A stretch of 64,000 nucleotides of DNA, taken from the NCBI GenBank assembly GCA_038363925.1, contig JAQQWL010000005.1, positions 3,968,001-4,032,000 of the forward strand, read 5' to 3'. Shown here piece by piece: positions 1-11,510 of this stretch. The DNA comes from Apiospora phragmitis. Taxonomy: Eukaryota > Ascomycota > Sordariomycetes > Amphisphaeriales > Apiosporaceae. The translations under genes were made by a program, and so were the position numbers. The stretch's first letter is position 1; each line of letters begins with the position of its first letter. The notes beneath the pieces were generated by a model. That model did no database searches and was not told where the DNA came from. It saw nothing but the letters and a program-made list of their open reading frames with translations.

Positions 1-2
1 AG

Positions 3-452
3 AAGCTTTTAACCAGCAGCCCCATACTGGCGCGTCCTCTTTTGGATGCGACGATGGCGTTATTGCGGTTGGTCTCTGAGGGATGCGATGACCGAGTCGT
101 TTCGGGGCTGGCCGATGGGTCCCCGGGTATCAAGGGAGATCGACAGAGCCGTGGCCCGCTATTTTTGTGGCCGGACGGCGCCAGCTTACCGTCGCGCGAG
201 GTGTTGCTCACGCTTATGTGGGCAATCCAAGTCGAGCAGCGGAACATGGAGAAGCAGGCGAAGAGGGAGGCGACTATAGTCTCTCTCGAGCCAGCCTCGA
301 ACAACAACAAACTCGGTTCATCAACAAGCGTCCCTCTGGAACACCATCAGGATTCCAACCAGACGTATGTATTATGGGTGGCGACCAAACGCAAGAGGGG
401 TACCACTAGTAGGGAGGCCAACGGTAGCAAGAGGCTTAGGCTCGGCTATTAG
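3..452 (+). CDS. Possible 3' end of a gene cut by the window edge, unknown function
   Basis: One reading frame is open from the first bases of the window to a TAG at 450-452, so any gene would begin to the left. The C-terminal part is basic, with short Lys/Arg clusters (KRKRG, SKRLRLGY) that could act as nuclear localisation signals. I recognise no domain. The frame has moderate GC content and no clear codon bias, so it may be chance. The first in-frame ATG inside the window is at 51. Confidence 0.2.
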   Translation, partial: KLLTSSPILARPLLDATMALLRLVSEGCDDRVVSGLADGSPGIKGDRQSRGPLFLWPDGASLPSREVLLTLMWAIQVEQRNMEKQAKREATIVSLEPASNNNKLGSSTSVPLEHHQDSNQTYVLWVATKRKRGTTSREANGSKRLRLGY

Positions 453-1692
453 GCATGTGGTTGTGTGTCTTTTCTAACTGTCCATTCATGGGGTTCCGGG
501 GTCGGAACAAAAAGGGCATGGGTAGCGGGCGTCTGGTTGTTGCATCTCCGCCAACGGTTTGGCGTACTTGAGCTGTAAAACAAACAATGTGACATGAATG
601 AAGACTTTCTCGAAACAAATATTTGGTTCCTATCTTATCTGTGACATCTGATATGTGCCATGCTGTGTGTGTTCTCTTGGTCCTTATGAAGACTTTCTCG
701 ATACAAAACACATGGCTCATATTTCGCCTGTGACATCTGACATGCTGTGTTCTCTTGGTCGCATTGTCGTAGCACACGTTGCAAGTATGCCTACGTTGTG
801 GCCTTATTGATCAAGTGTGGGGATGGGGTGATAACGGTAACTGCTAATTTGGAAGGTATTTCTGTTAATCCCAGTACAGCTTCCTACTCGACCACCTACT
901 CGCTACCGGTCGTATCTGGACTGATCCCAGTCCATTTTTAATTTTCTTCTGCTCGTTTGCCGATATATTTCTTGTTCTCTTGGTCGCATCGTAGCACACG
1001 GGATGTAATTTACCTACCTACTTACCTCCCACCTAAGGTTGCGACCATATTAGTCAGGAGGGGTAAGTACGGCTAGCTGCGTGTTTGGAAGGCACTCTAC
1101 TTTCCAGTGCAGCTTCCGAGTACACCAGCTCCTGCTTGTTTACTGACGTCTTCTGAAGTATCGTTACCTCTAAACCCCGCTTTAGGAGAAGCCTGGGATG
1201 CCTCATGAGACTTGTCACATTTGGAGACATTATTCTGCCCTGCTGTTGCCTACCCTTCAGGATGCCGGCTTGACCAGTTAAATCAAGATGCGCGTTGCTG
1301 CTGCAGCAGAGCAGAGCACCGCCCTGGGCGAAGACGAGGAGTTGTGGGCTTCCTTGGTGGCCTCCCTCCCTCCCTCCGTCCTCTTCTTTCATTCATCATC
1401 ACAAGCTTCCCCATTGATGGTGTTGTTGTTCCGTACTCTCTTCTACACAGTTCACACCCAGGCTTCAGCAGCTTGGCGACTTGATACGGGCTTTTCTCCT
1501 TGGAGATCCGTGATCTTGCCACTTTCAAGCAACTAATTCGAATGAGTATCCCCGCACCATCCCAAACTTCTGCCGCAACCAGTCGACGAGTCCTTGGCTT
1601 CTCCACAGCAGGCTTCATTGGACTCGGCCAACATTCGAAGCGATATCTAGACATTCCACTCGTGGGAACGAAAAGAATACACGCACTTCAAC
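453..1692. other. Gene-poor stretch with degenerate repeats
   Basis: No gene is supported here. Several open frames overlap on both strands but none shows domain-like content. The left half holds degenerate tandem repeats (listed separately). The right half leads into the decayed gene that begins at about 1693. Confidence 0.5.
601..1140. repeat. Degenerate nested tandem repeats
   Basis: The 12-mer GTTCTCTTGGTC occurs at 671, 749 and 974. Around the first two copies lies a unit of about 80 bp (601-682 and 688-760) that starts AAGACTTTCTCGA and contains TCTGTGACATCTGA or a close variant. A larger unit starts at 749 and again at 974. In both copies the 12-mer leads into GCAT...CGTAGCACACG, and both later share TTTGGAAGG, then CAGTGCAGCTTCC or a variant, then a CACC-rich segment. 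The copies have diverged by many substitutions and small indels. Confidence 0.6.
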
Positions 1693-4600
1693 ATGGACGT
1701 GATAGGGAAGGTGCAGGCTTCGATTGCCGCCGCCTCACAGGAGACGACCCCTGGCCCTGGCCAATGCGAATTTCGACATGTCCCTCATTCGCATTGAGGC
1801 CCCTTCGGAGTATAAAACCCCTCGGGTCGGCCCTGGCGAAGAGTACACGCAACGTCGCAGAAGATGGGCCAGCTCACGGCACCGCACGGCGTTTGGGATC
1901 GCTGTTCCAGAGCATCCTACCAGAAACCCCGGTAAGTCATGAAATTTCACACGTTCACACTGTCCTGTCAATGGGAGCAAGGCTTACTGGGTCTCCTCTG
2001 GCAGAACCTGATCAGAGCTTACGGTACGCGAGCATCGGAAATCGCCGGGTCGCCTGAGGTCAATCCCAAGGGCTCAGATGCGCATGGTCCATTCAAAGAC
2101 TACGTTGGGGTTGATGGGACTTCTATATGGGCTGCCGCTACGTCCGGCTCAGCCGCTATCGGTATGTCAAACTCCCGGTTATCTCTACCATGCGTGACGC
2201 ACAATACATCTCACGGTCAAATCTGAACTGACCGTCCACAGCGGCCCACTTACTTGCCTGTTTCATCGCCACATGCTGGGCTGCAGATGAGGCCACCGCT
2301 ATATGGATGGAGCTTGTCGCCGAGAGGAAACGCAGAATACAGACCAAGGCAGCAACTGCCGAGTATTTTGATTTGTCCGATACCTTGTCAACCAAGCTGG
2401 AGCTGGACAAGGCACAACTAGCCAATTGGGATGCTAGTGCTAGGTCTTGGCTGAGAGCAGCACATGACTCCCCGGCTGTCTCTGCAAGGCAGAAAACTGT
2501 CAGATCTATCCTAGATCGTGTCAATATCACCGTGCGAGGACAGCGGGACCTTTTCACGAGCCCTGGCACCTTTATCCCGACCTGATCGTACTTGGCTCGC
2601 GGACTGAGGACATTCACCAAAATGATGAGCTTGTTGAGCCAGGGGGCTGTATCACTGTTGGATTGAGATCCCATAGCCTATCACACAACGAAGCTTTTGG
2701 TGTCCATTGGTCACTGTCCCTCGCTCATCTTCGATATCACGGAACTCCAAAGCCAACTTCAAGAACTATCACGAATGCCCCGTCCGGAAATGAAAGGTTT
2801 TCCCGAGAAGAGTTTACTCTTATCTTGATAGGCGTCATCATTTCTCGATGGCGTGACGAGATGGATGTTTCCGTCGATCAGGCCATGTCGTTCATGAAAC
2901 TTGTTGTTTCCAAGTTCGTCGAACTCTTTCAGACTGAGCACCCTGAACGACTTGGCTCATGGGTGGAGGCCTTGAAAATAGCCTTTGGCGAATATGAAGC
3001 TGTTGACAGCCGAGTAGGAAGCCTCGCACGCAAGTTTATCAATCTAGGGTTACGGAACCAGACAATGTTCAAACCGTCCGCCACTTCTTCTCGCTCTTGG
3101 CAACAGTTTCACCCTCATCACCAAGACATTAATACAGCCCTTTTTGGTCTAGGTGCGCTGCATTCTGTGAGTGTCCTAGAGAACAAGGACGACCAGCAGC
3201 AGTTTCTTCAAACCGCGTTGTACAGACTCACTCATTTTCGCAAAGAAAGCAGCCGTCACGCAAACTGCTTCTGATGTTGGAAAAAGAAGCCGATGAGGAA
3301 CCCAGAAAACTCTACATATTCACTAGCTCCGAGCTAAAGGGCCTGGGCAAGGACCCCTTGTCTCCGCATTTCATCCGTGAAGGAAGCCGAAGCAGTTACC
3401 ATATTGTCAACGTACAGGATCATTCATTTGATGTTAGAGGAGGTAGACTATATTCGTGGATAGACCCTCCGAAACCGATCCTGCGATATATGAAGAAGCA
3501 CTTTCATAAGGCAACTACCCTCTTCATTGACGCTGGACGCGCACGGTATGATTTCCTCGTTTACACCGCCACATCTCATTTCGTGGTACTGGAGTATTGT
3601 GAAGAGAAGGGGAAGCACTCGATAGACTCTTTCCCGGCACAAGCGTACCACGAAATTGAGTATTATCTTCGTCACACCAAACTCAACAAGGATGGAGTCT
3701 TACATCTAGCTGCTAGAGAGCCCTTCTTCGCAGTACTGAGGCTGATCTCAAGGATGTGAGATTTATACGAGCACCTGCCTGGTTGCACAATATCTCCAGA
3801 AATTCTGGGGTGTACTCTATCTACAGTGACCACCCATCTGGAGTGAAACCCTGGTCTCACTTTTGGGCCTAGGTTTCCCCCGTTTCATTTAACGGAACAA
3901 GCACGGAGACTTCGACCACTTTCCCATACGCCGGGCCTTGATTGTGCATTCATATTGCTAGTCATGTTTGAGGCTGGTGTTGACCTTTACAGTTTGTCCA
4001 GCATCAATTTGGAGTGACCTGGTTGCTGTCTCGACTGATGACTCCTTATATATCAACCCTGTTTGCCTGGGAAATCTTTACCTTCACCCCAACGGGTCAC
4101 TCGAAATCCGACGAGTGCGTGGAAACGTTGGCAGGCCTGGGTTGAGTCTGCTAGGATGGTTTACGGGCGCCCAAAATGCAGAATGGCGTCAACCTAGTAT
4201 GGACATGTGGCATGTTGTCAATCACAACCCGTTCCAGGGAAGACTCGAGGATGTTTTTACTGGTACTTCGCTGCATCTTAAATTTACAGGATGGAACCGA
4301 GACCTTGACTTTGGACGTGATAAATGTGTTCCAGACGGCTCTTACTTGGAGGCCATTATGTCGGCTTATGACACGGGTACATGGCTAGGCGATCTGACCT
4401 ACCCGCACACCGGGAGTCCTACGTTGCACATCATCAGTGCCGTGGAAAGCTGCACAGGAGCGACGCCAGTCATAGGAACTATGCCGCCAGAAGACCTGGT
4501 GCTCGTCGAGCATTGGGAGGAACTGCTGAGCCCCCACCCGAGCCAACCCGCGGTGGTCATGTGTCATGGGAACTGGCAAACGCGAGTTACTGCCATCTCC

Positions 4601-5116
4601 CTGAGTTTAAACAAAGGATATCGGAAACTCAACTTCAATGGCCACGTTTGCTGGCATTGCGCGTTCAGTCTCCTTGGTAAACTGAAACGCGATGAAGCTA
4701 AAAAGGTTCTGAAGCATTCAACGAAACACAAGAGTAGGCCGGATTCAGATGACTCAGTCAGCGATTATGAGTCTGAGTCCCCTGACAGTGATTATGAAGC
4801 CAGCTCATCCGATTCTGAAGAAGACAGAGACTCCAAGGAAGCGGAAATTGTGTCCAAGGCCACTGGCGAGAGCCAATCGGCTGAGAAAGAGAAGCACACG
4901 GGACAGGACGGAGGGGATGATGCAACGTTGGTGGATCAGGGAGAGGCTTCGGACAGCCTTGCTGAAGCCCTTGGGAAAGCCGAAGTCGACGGGCCGACAG
5001 ACGATACAGATTCGGAAGCCTCCACTGCTGATATTTCTCCTACATTCGGAGAGGATGACAAGTTGGAGGAGATACTGAGAACTCTTCCCTACAAACCGAT
5101 GGTTTTCATTCTTTAG
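1693..5116 (+). pseudogene. Decayed large fungal protein of unknown function
   Basis: Coherent protein sequence is spread over several frames. From the ATG at 1693 the frame shifts by +1 near 1750 and again near 1812-1817 (AAAACCCC run). Two normal introns follow: 1933-1992, and about 2162-2241. The third exon carries the best-preserved N-terminal part (2242-2530). More breaks follow near 2530-2600 and at 3240-3275, where one frame stops (TGA 3272) and the next continues. In-frame stops lie between 3760 and 3960. The final 382 codons (3968-5116) are open and end in a Ser/Asp/Glu-rich acidic tail of about 130 residues. The N-terminal part resembles large orphan proteins that I recall as recurrent in Sordariomycete genomes. 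No named domain is recognised. The length without breaks would be roughly 1000 residues. Treating this as one gene is an inference from continuity of sense across the breaks. Confidence 0.6.
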
Positions 5117-5717
5117 GGCCTGATGCTGTCAAGGTGTGCGTCTTTTCAGCGGTTTTCGCTATTGATTTGTTTTCTTTTGTCTCTCTTTCTTGAATGGTTA
5201 TTTCAAGGGTTCTTAATCTGGCTAGAGTCGTAATTAGGGGTTACAATTACACCGGTTGCAGTTACGATCAGTAAAATACAATTGGCTAATGAGCGTCACT
5301 CGGAAAACTTATTTGCTGGTATTGATATAAGTGATTCATTCGACTTACCCTCATGTTAGGTGCATCTGCTAGCCTCTGACATTTACATAGCCCGGACGTA
5401 TGTCGAGCGAAACAACAAAGCTCCGTCTTCTCCCGGACAACAATGAATCTAGCTCTTCGCGAATCTGTACAGATGTTAGCCGAAAGAAAACAAAAAGATA
5501 TGTCACTCAAAGAAAAGGATTTGATTGACGGCGCAACCCCTTCTACGGTTGGTTGACCAGATTGGCGTCCAGACAAAGGGGCTGGTGTCGGTCATATCGA
5601 CCTTGTTCCCAAGTTGACAGGACTTCCAGTAATTATAATTACTTAAGTAGACATCTACTAAATATCACTTAAGGAGAACTAAACCAAGATCGTAATTCAA
5701 GCTGAATTTTTAACAAG
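5117..5717. other. Intergenic, partly AT-rich
   Basis: No gene is supported. The segment 5220-5290 and the end (5625-5700) are AT-rich with short inverted pieces such as TAATTATAATTA and CTTAAG. Nothing else is recognisable. Confidence 0.5.
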
Positions 5718-5937
5718 ATGACTATCCTTTATTGTAAATACTGCGACCGCGGCTGCGATAAGCTCTGCTTCGACAACCACCGGAGCAGGTATTACTGTCA
5801 CGATGAACGCTGCCCCGGGTCCGAGCCCCGCGGTGGCGACAGCAAAATCAACAGCAGCGGCTCGCGCCCCGAGCTGTCCAGGTCGAGCAGCAAGCGTCAC
5901 GGCGGCAGTACTTCCCGGCACCACCACGAACGGCGCG

Positions 5938-5968
<31 letters not shown>

Positions 5969-6611
5969 CGGCCAAATGTGCCACGACCGCGACTCCCGCA
6001 CGGGCGAGCGCTTCACCTACCCGCGCGACCCGGCCCAGGACCGCGACCACGCGCACATCTGCGCGCACTACCCGCCGCCCAAGCGCGGGTTCCGGTATGG
6101 CTACGACCAGGCGGGCAACGTCGTCAGTTTTGCCGTGAGCCGCGACGCGGACGACTACTGCGATCCGGCGGACGTCCAGTACGGGAGGTCGTCGGCGTCG
6201 TATCGGGGTGATGGTGGTGGTGGTGGCGGGGCTCCCAGACGAAGTCACAGCACGCGGGACCACACGCGTCATCATCGCGATTTCGATAAGGGAGCTGGAG
6301 CTTCGGGGCTGGGGAGGAGGCCGAGCACTGGGCGTCGGTACCACTCGTCGTCGCGCGGCGACGAGTATTATGCTGCCGGGGGCGGTAGCCATAGCTATGA
6401 TCCGATGCGGTCGCGGTACCCTCCTGACTACTTCAGTCGGTCTTATGGCGGGAGTAGTGGTGGGGGCAGCGAAAGGCGCGAGCGTAGTGCTGGCGGCGGC
6501 GGCGGCGGCGGTGGGGGTTCGACGCTGCGGCCGGAAACTGCTTATGAACCGAAGCGGCGAATCGTGAAGCCCGAGGATGTGGATTGGGAGATCGAGACGG
6601 TTGTTGATTAG
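5718..6611 (+). CDS. Cys-rich N-terminus, Ser/Arg/Gly-rich orphan protein
   Basis: This is a single-exon frame of 297 codons from ATG 5718 to TAG. The first 32 residues hold six cysteines (C6, C9, C13, C17, C27, C32) and two histidines, a spacing that suggests a small zinc-binding knuckle. The rest is low-complexity: a nine-residue Ser run (coded by TCG repeats at about 5942-5968), Arg/Ser/His-rich stretches, a short conserved-looking patch with YPRDPAQDRDH and FRYGYDQAGN, and poly-Gly near the end. The last residues (VKPEDVDWEIETVVD) are acidic. I do not recognise a family. The antisense strand is also open for 231 codons, which is a composition effect. Role unknown; nuclear or RNA-related would be a guess. 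Confidence 0.65.
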
Positions 6612-8082
6612 TGGGAGGAGTAAAAAGGTAGGAATATATTATAGGCAGCGCGGCCGTTGAGTAAAACTGTATCTATCTTCGTAACCGTGTTCTACTATAT
6701 TACTGGTGAAATATTGGATTCACTGAGGATCCCCTGATAGCTAAAGCGAGTGTTTAACACAAGAAGTGAGATTATCGTCGTAAACATGCAAAGTCAACCA
6801 ACGACGGACCCGCAGCTCGGAGTACTCGCGAGGAGGCCATGTAAATAGATGCTAAACGATTTGACTGCCACCGAAAAACATCACCTGCCATCTTCCATAT
6901 TAAGTATCGCCTGACAAACCCATTAACAAAGGGGTCAGAACCCAATTTACTTTCATCCGAATCGCTGTTCTTATATTGCCATCTTTCCCGCGGAGCGTAA
7001 TGCTAATTATTGTCGGCTTCAAGCCTACTACTGTTGGGCTCGCCTCCAGAGCTGGGTGTGAGAGCACCTACATCTTCAAGGCCATTGTCATGCAGTCAGC
7101 CACGGAAACAACGGCGGCCCGCATCTCCCGTCCACTGAGATTCAATGCCCCGTCAGCCCAACAGGAACGGCATATTCATAGTACGAGGTTGACAGCTGCA
7201 TTGCTAGTTAAGTTCCGGCTGAGCCTACACCATCAAAATTTACGAGGTTTCCCGGATTAGGTCATGTCTTGTTCGTATCCATATTTGAGCGTTGAACCTA
7301 GATTTTGGGGCTTCATCACAATAGCCAAATGCCATAGTCGGAATTAAATCATGGATACCCTAAGCGCCTATAAAGTCATCAATACGGAGTCTCATAATCC
7401 CTTCAAAAGAAGACGTGAGGATTTTGTTGCGTTCGAAGGTGATTAAAGGCGAACGCATTGGCTCTACATGGAATTTAGGCAGAAATGCCAGAGACAAAAG
7501 CATTTTTCATTCCTGACAAAGAAGACCTGAGCCCTCGACGAGGTTTCACAAGTACGAAAGGCTTGTTCTGCAAGTGCTGCCAGATAAGACGGCGTTTGTG
7601 GCGGCTGGGACATGGTGATCGTCAGACTTCGACCCATAGCGTTGTCGATCCCCCGGAGATAATTGTGGGTGAGACGGCAAATCTCCGTCTGCCGTTTCGA
7701 GGTCTAGACTCCGTAAGCGTACAGTGAGGGGCCGTTAAAACCCAATGGGCGGTCTGCTCTGCTGTGCCGCAGCGTCAGCGAAATAGTCAGCAGGCAGCAG
7801 CCATTGCTTACTGGGGATGTGCTCCTCAGGTACGGATTCAATCGAATTGGCAAGACCTTATGTGAAAGCAAGCTGTACCCATTTGTTTCCCTTCTTGCCG
7901 TTCGACTTCTTGCTCCGAGACTTCTACAGTGGGTTCCATTCCTGGGGAAGAGCTAGTTTCCACTCCGTCCGCCCGGCATCGACTAAATACTTCCTAGTCA
8001 ACTTTCTTCATTGGGCCCTGCCTGCTCGCCTCTCCTTCCCACTCCAACGCGGGCCAAGGCGGCCTAGTCGACAGACACAATC
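6612..8082. other. Intergenic, no supported gene
   Basis: Two short plus-strand frames (6976-7260 and 7485-7727) have no recognisable content and no intron-exon logic. The last 250 bases before 8083 are pyrimidine-rich, with repeated CTTC and CTCC, as expected for a fungal promoter and 5' leader of the methyltransferase gene. Confidence 0.5.
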
Positions 8083-8751
8083 ATGAACGACACTCCCCAG
8101 AAAACCGTCGAGCAGGCCTACGACAACATCGCCGGCTGGTACCTGGCCTGGGTCGAAGGCCAGCGCTCTCCCCGCGAGCGCTACACCGACAAGGTCCTGC
8201 AGAACGCGACCGCGAATGCGCCGTCTGCAGACACGTCGCCGCCGCGCATCCTGGAGCTCGGCGCGGGAGCCGGCGTCCCCATCACGCGAATGCTGCTCGA
8301 CCGAGGCGCCCAGGTGGTCGCCAACGACATTTCGGCCAAGCAGCTCGAGCTAGCGGCCGCGCGGTGCCCGGAAGCGACGCTCGTGCCGGGCGACATGGCG
8401 ACACTCGACTTCGAGGCCGCCAGCTTCGACGGGGCCGTGGCCTTCTACAGCGTCTTCCACCTGCCGCGCCAGGAACAGCGGACCATGCTGGCCAAGATCC
8501 ACGCCTGGCTCAGGCCGGGGGCCATGCTCGCGTTCAACCTCGCGACCATGGATGAGGAGGAGATCCACGGCGAGTTCATGGGCTACGGCATGTTCTGGAG
8601 CAGCTACGCCGTCGCGGACAGCGTGGCGATGGTGAAGGAGGCCGGGTTCGAGGCCGTCGAGGCGGAGGAGCTGGAGGCGGGGGACGGGAAGCTCGGGGAG
8701 AGCGATGCGGATTTCGGGGTCAAGTTCCTGTGGATCACGGCAAAGAAGTGA
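8083..8751 (+). CDS. Class I SAM-dependent methyltransferase
   Basis: The 222-residue single-exon protein has the Rossmann-type methyltransferase core (Methyltransf_11/25 type). Motif I is ILELGAGAG (residues 56-64), which binds S-adenosylmethionine. An acidic ND pair at 81-82 ends strand 2, GDM lies at 103-105, and FDGAVAFYSVFHL (115-127) is the post-motif strand IV. The short length and lack of extra domains fit small-molecule methyltransferases. The acceptor cannot be read from sequence. The ATG at 8083 follows an AATC context and gives a normal N-terminus. It lies upstream of, and in the same direction as, the amidohydrolase at 11.5 kb, but the transporter lies between them on the other strand. 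No break is seen. Confidence 0.85.
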   Translation: MNDTPQKTVEQAYDNIAGWYLAWVEGQRSPRERYTDKVLQNATANAPSADTSPPRILELGAGAGVPITRMLLDRGAQVVANDISAKQLELAAARCPEATLVPGDMATLDFEAASFDGAVAFYSVFHLPRQEQRTMLAKIHAWLRPGAMLAFNLATMDEEEIHGEFMGYGMFWSSYAVADSVAMVKEAGFEAVEAEELEAGDGKLGESDADFGVKFLWITAKK

Positions 8752-9264
8752 TCTTCTAATGGATGGCCTAATAAATGAGCAAAATGGCATCTGAGTCACA
8801 TAAGCAATCTAGCTAATAATGCATTTGGTCGCTCACGAGTTTCATGATGATCTCCACACCCGCAACGGCTGAGACTCACAGTTAACATCTAGGGACTGCG
8901 ATAAGACCTCGCGGGAGGAAAAAATAGGGATCGGTCCTCCAAACACGCATTGGTAGAATAAACAGTTGCCAGGCATGTTTCTTCGGAATGAAAAAATTGC
9001 AAAAACATACAACACCGAGGATTCCCAGGTCGTCACCGACCCTAGTACTAATTCGGCTCTCTGCTGCTTATATATGGGAGAGCGGACGGGATCCCTAGTA
9101 TTCAGCAGGATATGGTCGTATGTGAAAGATTATTCTTTTTTGGCTGTCTATATACAAAACATGTTTTACACTTATCTCGTATTTGCCCAACCCAACACCA
9201 GACACGACCAAAATGGAACCCCAATGTCGGGGAGTTAACCAGCAGAGATTCTATGCTGATTTTT
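8752..9264. other. Intergenic between convergent genes
   Basis: This is the tail-to-tail space between the methyltransferase and the transporter. It holds no supported gene and no convincing structural element. Confidence 0.5.
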
Positions 9265-11074
9265 TTACCAGCTGTAACGGAACTTTCTGTCCTCTTTGTC
9301 TGTACAGTCCGTCCTGAACGCCCCATGCTCATCCAACGTGGCTTCACCCAGCCCTTCTTCGGAGACGACCTCCTGCTCCTGGGCCCTGTCACGCGCGGCG
9401 TTTTCCCTGACGCAGACAAGTCTGTAACAGAACACCACGACGAACAGCAGGCACCAGGTGACGATGCCCGTCACCACGCCATTAAAGTAGCGCGGCTTTT
9501 CAGTCCACAGCTGCGGCGCGCCGATGCACCCGGCGCAGTAGCCGATGAAGAACATGGCGTTGACGACGGAGCGCTTCGTGTTTCCCTTGACGTTGGATGC
9601 GGCCAGGGAGAGGAGTGGCGACATGACGGCCGTTATGCAGGAGGCCTAAGGAGTGGGAGCGGCATTTTGATTAGTAAATTGGATGAATGTCAGGTGGAGT
9701 TGCTAACGAAACAGAGCACTTACTAGCCATGAGGAGACGATCATGCCCCAACCGGAGTCCAGGGAAAGCTTGAGTAGCAGGACGTTCCCAATAAAGGGAG
9801 GGATGATCAAGGCCAGTACGACAAGGGTACGGTTATTCGGAAACAGCCAGCACCCCGCGAGCCCGATCCACAGCAACAAGACTTGGGCAGCCCCAGAAGG
9901 GGCAGTATACAGCATTGTTTGGAACTTGTCGTAGCCAATGTTGTTGATTACCAGGGAGGCAAACTGCAATGTTGTCAGTTCACGAGGGAACAGGATAATA
10001 GTAGGAGCTCATTATGAAGTATCTTACCGTGAGAACAGGAGATTGCATAGTCACCAAGACGCCAAAAGCGAAAACGAACCAAGCCTTGGGATCCAACAAC
10101 GCCTCCAGCAGATGCGGCACCGAGAACGACGTCTTATCCCCTCCCTCGCGGTCCCGCGCCATGCGCATCGACAGCACCTCCTTCTCGCGCGGCGTCAGGA
10201 ACCAGCAGTCCGCGGGCCCGCCGGGCATGAGCAGGTAAAAGACGACCCCGGCCGCGGCAGTCAGCGCGCCGCACACGAGGAACAAGGCGCGCCAGGGCTG
10301 GAGCTGCGAAGAGGTGGTGGTCTGCTGGCGGCGGCCGAGGCCGTACATGAGCAGGCAGCCCAGCACCTGCGCGACCCCGTTCATGCTGACCCACAGCGCG
10401 GTCCGTGTCGCGTGCTCGCGCTTGCGGTACCAGATGGCCGTCATGGTCACGAAGGACGGGCTTACGGCGCCCTCGGCGAAGCCGAGGAGGAAGCGCACCG
10501 CGGCGAAGCCGGCGAAGGTTTGGGGGGCGGCGAGACACATGCAGATGATGCCCCAGATGATGCTGAAGTGGGGTTTAATTATCAGGCATGAAGATGTAGA
10601 GTAGAAAGACGCATGCGGGGGACACACTCACATCGTGGCACCGACGAATTTGGTCAGGTGCAGCCTGCTCATCAAGTAGATAAAGGGGTACTCCGCCACC
10701 AGCTGCCCGACGTAGAAGATGGAGGAGCACCATGAGTACTGGGTACTAGTCATGTTCAGATCGGTGATGAGGCCGAAGACGGAGGCGTAGCTGAGACTCT
10801 GCTTATCCAGGTACTGGAGCAGAAAGACGATACACATCTAGTCCTGAGGGTCAGTAGTGCGCTACGAAACCAGCATGGACTGATCATGTTTTGGTAGACT
10901 TACCATCGGTAGAATGGTGCAGTCAATCTTCCGAAGCACTCGCTTCTCCTCCTCCGGCGTATAAGCTGCGGAAACATCGACGATTTGTCCCTTTTCTTCG
11001 ATTGGTGGCTGCGCCTGGGTGGAATCGGCGGGCGGTCCGCCAATTTGTGGCTTGTCTTCGGGATAAATCTCCAT
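9265..11074 (-). CDS. MFS transporter, Dal5/allantoate-permease (ACS) type
   Basis: Five exons read cleanly: 10904-11074, 10632-10837, 10028-10562, 9724-9963 and 9265-9645. All introns are GT-AG and in phase, giving 510 residues. After an acidic, soluble N-terminus comes the start typical of anion:cation symporters (LRKIDCTILPM, then YLDKQSLSYASVFGL). There are about twelve hydrophobic segments, a conserved central part (FLLGFAEGAVSPSFVTMTAIWY) and a charged cytoplasmic tail. The family carries allantoate, nicotinate, vitamins and similar organic anions across the plasma membrane with protons. Its divergent neighbour is an amidohydrolase, 437 bp away, so a shared substrate (uptake, then hydrolysis) is plausible but inferred. 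No lesion is seen. Confidence 0.88.
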
Positions 11075-11510
11075 GGCTGATCACGGTTGCTGAACAAGAT
11101 ATTGTAGATGCGCAAAGAGGAAGAAGACTAGATGTCATGTCGCAACAATGTGATTGTCCAGTAACCAGTCCTCGGGCAGGTAAAAGCTGGTTATCAAGCT
11201 GTCCACCGAGGTTTTGGGTGGCCAGACTGGGTTCCATTGGCATGGAGGTGCATGCCAAGAACCAGATCAGCGTGATGTCCGACCTGTTGCTGTTGTCTAC
11301 CTATCTTCAGTTTTTCGGACTAACCCCCTTCTGTTCGGACGATCGGTTCGGCCCCTCAATACCGCGAAATCCGACGAGGGTGGCAGGGCGTCCGAATCCA
11401 AAAAGCTAGAACCAACAACCCCCATTCCCAATTGGACCTCGGCACCTTGCAGGCTCCTGGGCTACGCTTCATCGCCTCGTGGTGCTTTTCTCTCTTAGGA
11501 CTTGGTCATT
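11075..11510. promoter_or_regulatory. Divergent promoter, transporter / amidohydrolase
   Basis: The 436 bp between the transporter start (11074, minus) and the amidohydrolase start (11511, plus) must hold both promoters. No specific operator is recognised. The last 100 bases before the amidohydrolase are CT-rich. The arrangement suggests co-regulation. Confidence 0.45.

Noticed and set aside
5697..6392. 231-codon antisense frame opposite the Cys/Ser-rich protein
   Set aside because: It mirrors the GC-biased, low-complexity sense gene, consists of Val/Arg/Ala runs, and has no protein-like features.
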